Source: Bacteroidaceae bacterium (lineage in GTDB: Bacteria; Bacteroidota; Bacteroidia; Bacteroidales; Bacteroidaceae). From it: 34,203 nucleotides of DNA. Below, piece by piece: positions 6,998 through 15,536 of this stretch. The stretch spans positions 1 to 34,203 of the forward strand of contig JAGBPB010000046.1 in the NCBI GenBank assembly GCA_017633615.1, given 5' to 3'. A program made the translations under genes and the position numbers. The notes below the pieces were generated by a model. That model worked only from the letters and a program-made list of their open reading frames with translations, was not told the origin of the DNA and did not search any database. The first letter of the stretch is position 1. Each line of letters begins with the position of its first letter.

Positions 6998-8284
6998 ATG
7001 AAACTGAGAAACAGAAGGGTCGCCATTGCCCTGACAATGATGGCAGCAATAGTCACCGGTTGTAATCTTGATGACAAATATGATGGTCCGGAGATGCCAA
7101 CTGATCCGAGTGCTCTGGAACTTACCCCTGTTGAACTGGAATTGGTGGATCACAGCAATGATTTTGCTTTTAACCTGTTTAAGCAGATCATTGATTCAAG
7201 AAGTGCCGATGAATCAAAGAAAAATAAAAGCTTAATTGTTTCACCCATAAGCATCACTTATGCTCTGGGCATGCTCAACAACGGTGCCACCGGCGAAACA
7301 CAGAAACAGATAAATAAGGTCCTTGGCTTTGGGGATGCCGGTGCTGACGGCATCAATAATTTCTGCCGCAAGATGCTTAACAGGGCTCCCCAGCTTGATT
7401 CTCTTACTAAAGTGATGATAGCAAACAACATCTACATGAATAAACGTTATGCACTTAACTCTGAATTTACCAAGATAGCCAACACCTATTACAACGCATA
7501 TCCGGAGACCCGTGATTTTCATGACGGAAAGACATTGGATGTCATAAACAAATGGGCCAGTGACCATACTGAGGAAATGATTAAGAAGATGCTGGATGAT
7601 AGTTCTTTTGACCCTGATGCCGTGAGCTACCTGCTTAATGCCATATATTTTAAAGGTGAATGGACCACCAAGTTTGACAAAAACCGTACAATGGATGAAA
7701 CTTTTTATCATGCCGGTGACACAAAAGAACTTATCAACCGCCCCATGATGCATCTTGGTGAAGAGTTGGAGTATGATGAGATTGACGGATATCAGGTTGT
7801 GCGCCTTCCTTACGGTAATAAAACATTCCAGATGACCATACTACTGCCCATAGTTGGAGAAAACAATGTAAATGCTCTTCCTGCCGTGCCATCTGCAAAG
7901 ACATGGTCTAAAATCTGCAGGAACAAATGGCATTCTTACACTGTTCAACTTGCACTGCCTCGTATTGATACTTCCACAGATATTGAACTGCGTGAGATTA
8001 TGGCAGCTCTGGGTATGCCCGATGCTTTCAATCCTTATAAGGCCGATTTCAGCAATTTTTGCGACAAAGAGACTTACATCGGAATGATGAAACAGGTTGC
8101 CGCAATAAATCTTGATGAAGAGGGCACTGAAGCTTCGGCCGTCACTGTGATAGGTATGATCAACACAGCATACACGCCAGCCCCCGATATTAAACAATTC
8201 TACGCCAACCACCCGTTCATTTATATTATAAGTGAAAAGAGCTCCAACGCTATTTTCTTTATAGGTCAATACACTGGCTATTAA
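6998..8284 (+). CDS. Serpin-family protease inhibitor lipoprotein
   Basis: A 428-residue serpin. The N-terminus is a lipoprotein signal with lipobox IVTGC (Cys22), so the protein is probably anchored in the envelope, possibly the outer membrane. The serpin core begins near residue 50 (NDFAFNLFKQI) and runs to the end: SPISITYALGMLNNGATGET (breach region), LLNAIYFKGEWTTKFD, and the C-terminal NHPFIYIISEKSSNAIFFIG signature. The reactive-loop hinge EEGTEASAVT (374-383) has small residues at P12-P9 and Thr at P14 and P8, as expected of an inhibitory serpin able to insert its loop. The loop to NHPF is about five residues longer than in antitrypsin, so P1 is uncertain (Thr390 by hinge counting). 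The sigma factor starts 6 bp downstream, in the same frame. Confidence 0.92.
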   Translation: MKLRNRRVAIALTMMAAIVTGCNLDDKYDGPEMPTDPSALELTPVELELVDHSNDFAFNLFKQIIDSRSADESKKNKSLIVSPISITYALGMLNNGATGETQKQINKVLGFGDAGADGINNFCRKMLNRAPQLDSLTKVMIANNIYMNKRYALNSEFTKIANTYYNAYPETRDFHDGKTLDVINKWASDHTEEMIKKMLDDSSFDPDAVSYLLNAIYFKGEWTTKFDKNRTMDETFYHAGDTKELINRPMMHLGEELEYDEIDGYQVVRLPYGNKTFQMTILLPIVGENNVNALPAVPSAKTWSKICRNKWHSYTVQLALPRIDTSTDIELREIMAALGMPDAFNPYKADFSNFCDKETYIGMMKQVAAINLDEEGTEASAVTVIGMINTAYTPAPDIKQFYANHPFIYIISEKSSNAIFFIGQYTGY

Positions 8285-8290
8285 TCACAG

Positions 8291-8857
8291 GTGATTATTT
8301 CGGATAATCAGGAGAAAGAACTGGTAAAACGGCTGCAGGAAGGTGAAAAGGCAGCCGCCAGGGAATTCTATTCACTCTACGCTGACAAGCTTGCCGGAAT
8401 CTGTTCCCGATACATTGATGACAAGGAGGATCTTAAAGATGTTTTTCAGGATGCTTTCATCCATATCCTTACAGAGATTAATGAATTTGATTATCGCGGA
8501 GCGGGTTCACTGCAAGCCTGGGCGGCAAAGATAATGGTTAACCAGTCTCTTAAGTTTCTGAGAGGCAAGCAGCGACAGGAATTCGTAAAACTGGACTTTG
8601 ATCTGACTGATGAACCTGAAGAGGATGACCCGCCGGTGAGCGATGTCCCGCCCGATGTGATAGGGCAGATGCTGGGCCGGTTGCCTGTTGGATACCGCAC
8701 GGTTTTTAACCTATACGTATTTGAAGGCAAGAGCCATAAGGAGATAGCAGGAATGCTTGGCATCAAGGCTGACAGTTCAGCATCACAATTGCACAGAGCC
8801 AAGAATATGCTGGCTAAGATGATAAGAGAGTATAACAATAAAAATCCGCGACAATGA
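8291..8857 (+). CDS. ECF-type RNA polymerase sigma factor
   Basis: A 188-residue sigma-70 family protein with only regions 2 and 4. Region 2 spans about residues 20-85 (YADKLAGICSRYIDDKEDLK, then DVFQDAFIHILTEINEF and WAAKIMVNQSLKFLR). Region 4 spans about 128-180 (LPVGYRTVFNLYVFEGKSHK, then EIAGMLGIKADSSASQLHRA), with the helix-turn-helix. It directs RNA polymerase to promoters controlled by its cognate anti-sigma factor. The only start between the in-frame serpin stop and region 2 is GTG at 8291; no Shine-Dalgarno is visible, which is common in this phylum. Its stop overlaps the anti-sigma start by 4 bp (ATGA), so the pair is translationally coupled. Confidence 0.9.
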   Translation: MIISDNQEKELVKRLQEGEKAAAREFYSLYADKLAGICSRYIDDKEDLKDVFQDAFIHILTEINEFDYRGAGSLQAWAAKIMVNQSLKFLRGKQRQEFVKLDFDLTDEPEEDDPPVSDVPPDVIGQMLGRLPVGYRTVFNLYVFEGKSHKEIAGMLGIKADSSASQLHRAKNMLAKMIREYNNKNPRQ

Positions 8858-10041
8858 ACGAGCAATGGATCAAACAGATGCAGCAGAAGATGGCAGACTA
8901 TAAGCAGCCTGCCCCTGAGGTGTCGTGGGATGCTGTAGATAACGCTATGGCAGCAAAAAAGCCCCATAAGGTGATACCGTTCAGGTATTGGATGAGGGGC
9001 ATTGCAGCCGCCGTTGTACTCTTGCTTATAACAGGTATCAGCATACGCATAATGAACCGTCAGGAAGAGTCTCCTGTACAACAGACCGCTCCTGTCAACA
9101 ACGGCCAGATTACAACAGCAGGTGATGGGCAGCTGCAACCGCAGTTGACAGACGGTCCTACTGAGGAACCGCAGCCTACCTTCATGGCTGAGACAATCAT
9201 TTACCCCTCAAAGAAACCACAAACCAAGGAAGCTCCGGTTACATCCGTAGAAGAAGATAGTGCTGATAATGAAGAGGAACCGGCTGAAATATACAATGCG
9301 GCAGATGAAACTCCCGTACAGGAAACGGAGCAGGAACACATTGAACCTGAGGAACAGACAGAGACATTCTTTGACGTTCCTATACCACGTCATAACAGGC
9401 ATAAGTCTGACCGCTTGATGGCACAGGCATATGTGTCAAACGCCATGTCCGGCAGCAGACAGGCTGAATATGACAGGTTGATGCAGTATAATGATGTAAA
9501 ACAGGTGCCATACGGATCCTTGTCAAGCTCAGATATTAACACCCCGGTTTTTTATGACAGTATAAGAAACGTATACAATATTCAGTTGAACCGTAACGTC
9601 CGTCACCACCAGCCTGTAAAGTTCGGCATGTCATTGCGCTATCAGTTTAATGATCGGTGGAGCCTGGAGAGCGGTCTGACATACACCCTGCTGGCATCAG
9701 ATATAACGACTAATGTAAACGGAATGACCAGCCATTCAAAGCAGATACTCCATTATTTGGGCGTTCCGCTGAATTTAGGCTATCAGTTCTGGACTGACCG
9801 TAAGCTCGGACTCTATGTTTCAACAGGCGGCACAATAGATAAACTGCTCAACGGCAGTGGCTGGCAGTTCTCAGTAAATGGTTCTGCCGGAGCGGATTAT
9901 CTTTTAAACAACAGCCTTAGCCTCTATGCTGAGCCGGGTGTAAGTTATTATTTCCCCAATGGAAGTGACTTGTCAACTATTTATCAGGACCATCCGTTGA
10001 ACTTCAATCTGACTCTGGGTTTGCGTTTTAATCTGAAATGA
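8854..10041 (+). CDS. Anti-sigma factor with transmembrane helix and C-terminal beta-barrel (Dma-like)
   Basis: A 395-residue protein in four parts. Residues 1-45 are cytoplasmic and amphipathic (WIKQMQQKMADYK, VSWDAVDNAM), as in sigma-binding domains. One helix, GIAAAVVLLLITGISIRIM (about 49-67), crosses the inner membrane. A Pro/Glu/Gln-rich low-complexity stretch (about 70-180) could span the periplasm. Residues about 215-395 have alternating aromatic strands (FGMSLRYQFNDRWSLESGLT, NLGYQFWTDRKLGLYVSTGG, LNFNLTLGLRFNLK) ending in a Phe-containing beta-signal, as in an outer-membrane barrel. The layout matches the dual membrane-spanning anti-sigma (Dma) proteins described in Bacteroides thetaiotaomicron. 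It is coupled by ATGA to the ECF sigma gene. That it senses the outer membrane is inferred. Confidence 0.8.
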   Translation: MNEQWIKQMQQKMADYKQPAPEVSWDAVDNAMAAKKPHKVIPFRYWMRGIAAAVVLLLITGISIRIMNRQEESPVQQTAPVNNGQITTAGDGQLQPQLTDGPTEEPQPTFMAETIIYPSKKPQTKEAPVTSVEEDSADNEEEPAEIYNAADETPVQETEQEHIEPEEQTETFFDVPIPRHNRHKSDRLMAQAYVSNAMSGSRQAEYDRLMQYNDVKQVPYGSLSSSDINTPVFYDSIRNVYNIQLNRNVRHHQPVKFGMSLRYQFNDRWSLESGLTYTLLASDITTNVNGMTSHSKQILHYLGVPLNLGYQFWTDRKLGLYVSTGGTIDKLLNGSGWQFSVNGSAGADYLLNNSLSLYAEPGVSYYFPNGSDLSTIYQDHPLNFNLTLGLRFNLK

Positions 10042-10044
10042 ATG

Positions 10045-11241
10045 TCACAGCCTTATACCCAGTGACGCGGTGGCGTACCAGTCTATAAGATTGACCTTGT
10101 TGTGCTCACGGCCGTATTTAAAATGGTTGAATATGACGTTGGTGCTCACAAAATACCGCTTCCAGCAGTATGCTATACCCATGCGCAGGTCCAGGTTGAA
10201 TGACATGCAGGTGCGTCGGCGGTCGGCCCTTATTTCCCAGATCTCCATATCTTGTGGCAAGCCGTATTCCAATTCATTGTCACTTATGATTTTATGTGTT
10301 TTACCATTCTCCCATACGTGGTTCTGACTGTCCCATTTACCATAGTCTTCATCACTCTCACCGGTAAACATTTCGTAGTTGCAGTCGTATTTGGTGCGGA
10401 TTACATTGTCTGACAGGCTTATGTTGGGCATTACCATTGCGTTGATTGTCCATCCGCGTGCCGGTACCCAGTTGTAGCCGTATCCTAAGCCCAACGTTAT
10501 CTTTCCCAGTGTAATGCTTCCTACTGAGTCGCAACAGAAAATTAGGCTTGCATTTTCATTATAGGCCATGTTTATGCCCGATGCATAGGCCGTAGCGCCA
10601 AGCATGAGTGAACCTGCTGACTTTTTCTGAATGACTACCTGGTTATATGCGGCTGCCTGTGAATAGCGTTTGCCGTTAAACACATAGTATCCGTTGAGAT
10701 AGAAAGACAATACATCTATAGGCGTCCAGAACTCAGCGTCTTCATCAAACATGGTGGTATCAGGATCCATATAATCCATTCTTGCGTGAAGCTTGTCATA
10801 TTTCATGCTTCTGAGCCTGAAGTTAACGCCAAACTTGGCTCCTGTGCCGCTGATGGCCAGGTTAATGCCAGGTTTCTTGTTGAATTTGTAGAAATATCCT
10901 ATGCCAAGACCGCGGTAACCAACCCAAAGCCCTACTGATTTATTCACCTTTGAATCGAGATTCATATCCAAACGTGTGTTGTAAATCTCATCTTCGTATT
11001 CAAATGTGTTGTAATTGAGGAAATTGGTCTTGACTTCATCCATCTTGGTGCGCAGGATTATGCGCCAGGGACGGTCAGGCACCTCTATATATCGGGAGTC
11101 ATATTTTAGTCTGGCTTTCTCATCAAGCCTGACGCCAAAAGCCTTCAGCCTGCCAGGTTGAATGCTGTCAGTCTGCGCTTTAGCTTCCAAAACGGTCAGC
11201 AGACAGAATGTGATGAATATGAGAATCCATTTTCTTTTCAT
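10045..11241 (-). CDS. DUF4421 family envelope protein
   Basis: A 398-residue exported protein. The start is the ATG at 11241; an in-frame TTG nine bases upstream is less likely. Residues 1-23 (MKRKWILIFITFCLLTVLEA) are a signal peptide with a cleavage site at AKA-Q. The mature part has many beta-strands with alternating aromatic residues (VGLWVGYRGLGIGYFYKFN, AKFGVNFRLRSM, GKITLGLGYGYNWVPARGW, AYCWKRYFVSTNVIFNHF), ending in SLGIRL, consistent with an outer-membrane or periplasmic beta-rich protein. This matches DUF4421, a Bacteroidota family of unknown role. The gene converges on the anti-sigma gene with only a 3-bp gap. A GGGACGGTTCT repeat lies just upstream of its start. Confidence 0.8.
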   Translation of the reverse strand: MKRKWILIFITFCLLTVLEAKAQTDSIQPGRLKAFGVRLDEKARLKYDSRYIEVPDRPWRIILRTKMDEVKTNFLNYNTFEYEDEIYNTRLDMNLDSKVNKSVGLWVGYRGLGIGYFYKFNKKPGINLAISGTGAKFGVNFRLRSMKYDKLHARMDYMDPDTTMFDEDAEFWTPIDVLSFYLNGYYVFNGKRYSQAAAYNQVVIQKKSAGSLMLGATAYASGINMAYNENASLIFCCDSVGSITLGKITLGLGYGYNWVPARGWTINAMVMPNISLSDNVIRTKYDCNYEMFTGESDEDYGKWDSQNHVWENGKTHKIISDNELEYGLPQDMEIWEIRADRRRTCMSFNLDLRMGIAYCWKRYFVSTNVIFNHFKYGREHNKVNLIDWYATASLGIRL

Positions 11242-11256
11242 ATGTTGCAAAGGTAC

Positions 11257-11279
11257 ACAATAGGGACGGTTCTTTCTGT
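11257..11279. repeat. Dispersed GGGGAC palindrome, copy 2 (GGGACGGTTCT type)
   Basis: It reads ACAATA, then GGGACGGTTCT, then TTCTGT on the plus strand. It is related to the reverse complement of the element at 6864-6887 (about 20 of 24 positions, one gap). It lies in the divergent space between the DUF4421 start and the GH3 promoter. Confidence 0.55.
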
Positions 11280-11320
11280 GTATTTGGTTATAAATCTAAA
11301 TTGCTCTGAAAAAAGATTAG

Positions 11321-11328
11321 TACATTTG
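11321..11328 (+). promoter_or_regulatory. Candidate promoter of the GH3 gene
   Basis: TACATTTG fits TAnnTTTG. A TTG at 11301-11303 lies 17 bp upstream, slightly short of the usual spacing of about 20. The ATG follows 23 bp after the -7 box. Confidence 0.5.
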
Positions 11329-11351
11329 TAGAAACCAAATACAGAATTCAG

Positions 11352-13715
11352 ATGAAGAGGAGCGTTTTATACCCTATATTATTGTCAATGGCATTACTCT
11401 CTGTTGCATGTGACAATAGGATAGATTTGGAGAAACAGATCGATGCACTGTATGACAGGATGCCTCAAGAGGAGCGTATTGCCCAGCTCAGGAGCATGTA
11501 TATGGATGAGCTGTTTGATGAGAACGGTGATCTTGATGATGCCAAATGCCGTGAACTTATACCTTACGGAATAGGGCATTTCTCACAGTTCTGCATGCAG
11601 CAGCCGCGGGATCCCAATGAACTGCGAGACCGTGCCGCCGCTATTCAGAACTGGCTCAAGGAGAATACTCCTAACGGTATTCCGGCTCTCCTTCATGAGG
11701 AGGTGCTTTCCGGTATAAACACTCTGGGGGCAACCATCTATCCGCAACAGATAGGGCAGGCTTGCTCATTCAATACCGGGCTGGCTGAGCTGAAGACGCT
11801 CCAGACAAGCACTCAACTGCGCAGGATGGGCGGCATTCTGGCTCTCTCACCTATGGTCGATGTATGCCGCAATCCCAGTTTCAACCGTCTTGAGGAGTCA
11901 TATGGTGAGGATGGTTATCTGTCCGCAGCTATGGGCGTGGCTTTTGTCAAGGGTTTGCAGCAGGGAGACCTCAAGAAAGGAGTTGGTGCCTGCTCCAAGC
12001 ATTACTTAGGCTATGGTGGCGGCGGTGATGCCCAAGAGAAGGAACTGATGGAAGAGATTCTATTTCCTCATGAGGCTATGATACGTGTGGCCGGCAGCCG
12101 TGTCGTGATGCCCGGTTATCATGATGTTCACGGTGTAAGATGCGTAGCTAACAGTGAGATATTGACAGATATCCTGCGTAACTACATAGGCTTTGACGGA
12201 ATGGTGGTAAGTGATTACACAGCCATAGACCAGATACCTGGCCAACAGGATGTGATTCAGAAGGCTGCCGCTGCCATCAATGCCGGTAATGATGTGGACT
12301 TCCCGCACGGAGCCAATTACCTGTATCTGCAGGAGGCAATTGATAAGGGACTGGTAAATCCGGAAGCTTTTGAGCGTGCTGTCAAAGATGTGCTGCGCCA
12401 CAAGTTCCGCGCGGGACTGTTTGATGAGAATCCGTATCTGTACAGCATTGAAAAGATAGTCCTTGATACCCCCGAGGAACGTAAGACTGCATATGATATT
12501 GCTGCACAATCAATTGTACTGCTTGAGAATAATGGCGTACTGCCTCTGAGAGGCGTTAAGAATATACTTGTTACAGGTCCTAATGCCAACTCCATCTGGG
12601 CTATGTGCGGTGACTATAGTTATCCCGCCATGTCTTACTTCTGGAAGATGGCCGAGGATATTGCTGATAAAGATCAGCCCCACATTGTGAAACTGCTTGA
12701 GGGAATGCAATCCCGTAAGCCGGACGGTGTGAACATAATGTATTCACGCGGTTGTGACTGGACTGAGGAACTGGAGACTAAATACCGTGAGGATGGCGAT
12801 GAGCGTGCCTGGGACTACAAGATTATGCATCGCATGGTCAACTCCGGTGAGCTGGCCGATGCCCGCGAGGCTCTCCGTATGGCCCGTCAGGCCGATGTCA
12901 TCATAGCCGCCGTGGGTGAGAACGTGATGCTTTGCGGTGAGAACCGTGACCGCAAGGGGCTGCGTCTGCCCGGTAAACAGGAACAGTTTGTTGAGGAACT
13001 GATAAAGACCGGTAAACCCGTGGTCCTGGTCATGTTCGGTGGCCGTGCTCAGGTAGTGTCAGGGTTGGCAGAGCGTTGTGCGGCCGTGATACAGGCATGG
13101 TATCCGGGCGAGGAGGGCGGCAATGCCGTGGCCGATATCCTTTATGGTAATGTATCACCATCGGCCAAACTGTCAGTGAGCTATCCCAATACTGAGGTTT
13201 ATGAGCCTATCTGCTATAACCGTTCAGCAGAACAGGATCCGCGTGTTCAGTGGCCGTTCGGATACGGATTGAGCTACTCCACATTTGAATATAATGACTT
13301 TTGGGTTGCTGATGAAGTATCCATAGAGGATGGTAAAGTAGTCGTTGTGTTCTCTGTTAAAAACACTGGAACGATGGCTGCGGATGAAGTAGTACAGCTA
13401 TATGTGTCACCTGCAACGGCCAATCAGAACATACGTCCTATTCAACTTCAGGGCTTTGAACGTGTGTCATTGCAGCCTGGCGAGACTAAGGATGTCCAGA
13501 TATTGCTTAATACAGAGCAGTTTGGTTACTATACCAATGAGGGCAAAAAGATGTGGATGGTCAGTCCTGGAGAATATTGTATAAAGGTAGGTGCCTCATC
13601 AACAGACATCAGGCTTGAGAAAACCGTCAAACTTAAAGGGGAGCCATTGACAAAGCCAATAAGGGATTCCTACCTTTCAGAATCTCAGAACTTTAAACAT
13701 GTTCTGATTTATTGA
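11352..13715 (+). CDS. Glycoside hydrolase family 3 lipoprotein (beta-glycosidase)
   Basis: A 787-residue exported glycosidase. The lipoprotein signal has lipobox LSVAC (Cys20). The N-terminal (alpha/beta)8 domain (about 25-340) carries the GH3 nucleophile Asp288 in GFDGMVVSDYTAID, with KHYLGYGGGGDAQEKE before it. The second alpha/beta sandwich domain (about 370-620) includes AAVGENVMLCGENRDRKGLR and LPGKQEQF, where GH3 enzymes usually place the acid/base Glu. The C-terminal fibronectin-III-like domain (about 650-770) has NTGTMAADEVVQLYVSP and GFERVSLQPGET. GH3 enzymes release beta-linked glucose, xylose or related sugars from chain ends; the actual sugar cannot be told. No SusC/SusD genes are nearby, so this is not a typical polysaccharide-utilisation locus. 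pepT follows after 31 bp. Confidence 0.93.
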   Translation: MKRSVLYPILLSMALLSVACDNRIDLEKQIDALYDRMPQEERIAQLRSMYMDELFDENGDLDDAKCRELIPYGIGHFSQFCMQQPRDPNELRDRAAAIQNWLKENTPNGIPALLHEEVLSGINTLGATIYPQQIGQACSFNTGLAELKTLQTSTQLRRMGGILALSPMVDVCRNPSFNRLEESYGEDGYLSAAMGVAFVKGLQQGDLKKGVGACSKHYLGYGGGGDAQEKELMEEILFPHEAMIRVAGSRVVMPGYHDVHGVRCVANSEILTDILRNYIGFDGMVVSDYTAIDQIPGQQDVIQKAAAAINAGNDVDFPHGANYLYLQEAIDKGLVNPEAFERAVKDVLRHKFRAGLFDENPYLYSIEKIVLDTPEERKTAYDIAAQSIVLLENNGVLPLRGVKNILVTGPNANSIWAMCGDYSYPAMSYFWKMAEDIADKDQPHIVKLLEGMQSRKPDGVNIMYSRGCDWTEELETKYREDGDERAWDYKIMHRMVNSGELADAREALRMARQADVIIAAVGENVMLCGENRDRKGLRLPGKQEQFVEELIKTGKPVVLVMFGGRAQVVSGLAERCAAVIQAWYPGEEGGNAVADILYGNVSPSAKLSVSYPNTEVYEPICYNRSAEQDPRVQWPFGYGLSYSTFEYNDFWVADEVSIEDGKVVVVFSVKNTGTMAADEVVQLYVSPATANQNIRPIQLQGFERVSLQPGETKDVQILLNTEQFGYYTNEGKKMWMVSPGEYCIKVGASSTDIRLEKTVKLKGEPLTKPIRDSYLSESQNFKHVLIY

Positions 13716-13746
13716 TATCAAAATAGAATAACTAAATACAGACAAT

Positions 13747-14976
13747 ATGGATTTGATAAAGAGATTTTTGGGTTATACTGCTGTTGATACGCAGTCCGAT
13801 GAGAATTCAAATACAGTTCCCAGTACCGCCAAGCAGATGAATCTGGCATGTCAGCTTAAAGCTGAACTGGAGAGCATGGGGCTTGAGGAGGTGTTTATGG
13901 ATGATATGGGATACGTATATGCATCACTTCCTGCAAATACTGACAAGAAGATTCCAACAATAGGTTTCATTTCACACATGGATACCAGTCCCTCAATGAG
14001 CGGCAAGGATGTAAAGCCCCGCATAGTTGAAAAATATGACGGTGGTGACATTATCCTTAATAAGGACCAGAACATCGTATTGTCTCCCAGTCTGTTTCCT
14101 GAGTTGCTTGCTCACAAAGGTGAGGACCTGATTGTGACTGATGGCACAACGCTTCTGGGCGCCGATGACAAGGCCGGTATTGCTGAAATAATTACCGCTG
14201 TGGAGTATCTGCAGCAGCATCCGGAGATCAAGCACGGCAAAGTACGCGTGGGCTTCAATCCCGATGAGGAGATAGGCATGGGGGCCGCACATTTTGATGT
14301 TCAGCGATTTGGCTGCGAGTTCGGTTACACCGTTGATGGCGGTGAGGTAGGAGAGATGGAGTATGAGAACTTCAATGCTGCTAAGGCTGTGTTCAAGATT
14401 CAGGGTCTTGAGGTGCATCCCGGTTATGCCAAAGGCAAGATGGTGAATGCATCACTGCTGGCAGCAGAACTTATAGAGATGTTCCCGGCTAACGAGACTC
14501 CCGGTACTACTGAAGGCTATGAAGGATTCTATCATCTGGTAGGTCTGTCAGGTGAGGTTGATCATGCTCAGGCTGTATTTATTATCCGTGATCATGACCG
14601 CGCCAAGTTTGAGGCCCGCAAGGCTTTTGCACAGTCTGTAGCTGACAAGATGAATGCCAAATACGGTGCAGGCACAGTTGTGGCAGAGGTTACTGACCAG
14701 TACTACAACATGAAGGAGCAGATAGACAAGGTTCCATTTGTGGTTGATATTGCATGTGAAGCCATGAAACTGGCCGGTGTCAATCCCGTCAAGGTGCCTA
14801 TCCGCGGCGGCACAGACGGCGCACAGCTCTCATTCAAGGGACTGCCATGTCCCAATCTCTTTGCCGGCGGCATGAATTTCCACGGCCGCTACGAGTGGGT
14901 ACCCGTGCAGAGCATGGAGAAAGCCATGATGACGGTGGTTCGCATCATCGAACTGGTCGCTCAACAAAATTGGTAG
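13747..14976 (+). CDS. pepT: Peptidase T (tripeptide aminopeptidase)
   Basis: A 409-residue cytoplasmic M20B zinc peptidase that removes the N-terminal residue of tripeptides. The metal-site residues are all visible: His77 and Asp79 in [10 protein letters not shown], the bridging Asp140 in [12 protein letters not shown], catalytic Glu174 and ligand Glu175 in [10 protein letters not shown], Asp197 in [10 protein letters not shown], and the final His in [11 protein letters not shown] near residue 380. Length and motif positions match the characterised E. coli enzyme almost residue for residue. The start at 13747 follows an A/T-rich leader. It lies 31 bp after the GH3 gene with no terminator between, so co-transcription is possible. 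A large inverted-repeat element begins one base after its stop. Confidence 0.96.
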   Translation: MDLIKRFLGYTAVDTQSDENSNTVPSTAKQMNLACQLKAELESMGLEEVFMDDMGYVYASLPANTDKKIPTIGFISHMDTSPSMSGKDVKPRIVEKYDGGDIILNKDQNIVLSPSLFPELLAHKGEDLIVTDGTTLLGADDKAGIAEIITAVEYLQQHPEIKHGKVRVGFNPDEEIGMGAAHFDVQRFGCEFGYTVDGGEVGEMEYENFNAAKAVFKIQGLEVHPGYAKGKMVNASLLAAELIEMFPANETPGTTEGYEGFYHLVGLSGEVDHAQAVFIIRDHDRAKFEARKAFAQSVADKMNAKYGAGTVVAEVTDQYYNMKEQIDKVPFVVDIACEAMKLAGVNPVKVPIRGGTDGAQLSFKGLPCPNLFAGGMNFHGRYEWVPVQSMEKAMMTVVRIIELVAQQNW

Positions 14977-14977
14977 G

Positions 14978-15108
14978 GAACTTTTTGGGGTATCAGTTTC
15001 TGAAACTACGCGCTTCGCGCTATCCCTCCCACGCCTACGGCGCGGGCCCCTCCCGTTCACAAGCCCACGGGCGGCCATGGTTTCTTATACCGATACCCCA
15101 AAAAGTTC
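14978..15108. repeat. Long inverted-repeat element A (hairpin-rich) between convergent genes
   Basis: A perfect 17-bp inverted repeat (GAACTTTTTGGGGTATC at 14978-14994, complement at 15092-15108) encloses about 97 bp. Pairing continues inward with 8 of 12 matches. The interior is GC-rich and holds further hairpins, such as GCGC-TTC-GCGC (15010-15020) and CGCC-TA-CGGCG (15032-15042). It lies between the pepT stop and the convergent S4-protein stop and could terminate both. Its motifs GGGGTAT and AAACTACGC recur in element B near 20850. Confidence 0.7.
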
Positions 15109-15124
15109 TCTGCAAATTGCAGAA

Positions 15125-15535
15125 TCACTCTTCAAAATCAAATTCTTCGGGAAGTTCAAAGGGGGAGTCGGAGAGGAAGTCCTCCATATCGCGGCGATCC
15201 TTCTTGGTGGGACGCCCCAGGCCGGCAGCGCGCTTTACGAATCCACTTATGCGGTTCATTTCCAGCAGATCATACTGGTCCTTAGGAGTGATGTTTTCCA
15301 TCATCTCAGGGACCAGTTTTGCACCAACGCGGTTCTCAATGCACTGGAGAACACGGAAAGAGTAGGTTACAGGCGGCTTGCGTACCTGAACGGTATCACC
15401 CTCGTGGACAGTCTTGGATGGTTTGACCTGGACTCCGTTTATTGAAATTCGGCCCTTCTTGCAGGCATCGGCGGCAATGGTGCGGGTCTTGAAGATACGC
15501 ACTGACCAGAGCCACTTGTCAATTCTAGCTTCCAT
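15125..15535 (-). CDS. S4-domain RNA-binding protein (Hsp15-like)
   Basis: A 136-residue basic protein. EARIDKWLWSVRIFKTRTIA (2-21) through GRISINGVQVKPSKTVHEGD, ending near residue 52, is a canonical S4 domain (DKWLWxxRxFKTRxxA). The C-terminal tail is rich in charged residues (LGRPTKKDRRDMEDFLSD). The family includes the heat-shock protein Hsp15 (HslR), which binds the free 50S subunit carrying nascent chains in E. coli; the same role here is inferred. The start is the ATG at 15535, not the upstream in-frame ATG at 15556, which would translate a repeat. The 30-bp gap to pth is almost wholly a 7-bp tandem repeat. Adjacent ribosome-related genes (pth, rplY) support a translation role. Confidence 0.85.
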   Translation of the reverse strand: MEARIDKWLWSVRIFKTRTIAADACKKGRISINGVQVKPSKTVHEGDTVQVRKPPVTYSFRVLQCIENRVGAKLVPEMMENITPKDQYDLLEMNRISGFVKRAAGLGRPTKKDRRDMEDFLSDSPFELPEEFDFEE

Positions 15536-15536
15536 A

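Noticed and set aside
10042..10044. Terminator between the convergent anti-sigma and DUF4421 genes
   Set aside because: Only 3 bp separate the stops, and no hairpin with a T-run was found across the junction.
11352..14976. Polysaccharide-utilisation locus around the GH3 gene
   Set aside because: No SusC/SusD pair, hybrid two-component sensor or second glycosidase lies nearby; the ECF/anti-sigma pair belongs with the serpin and is separated by a minus-strand gene.
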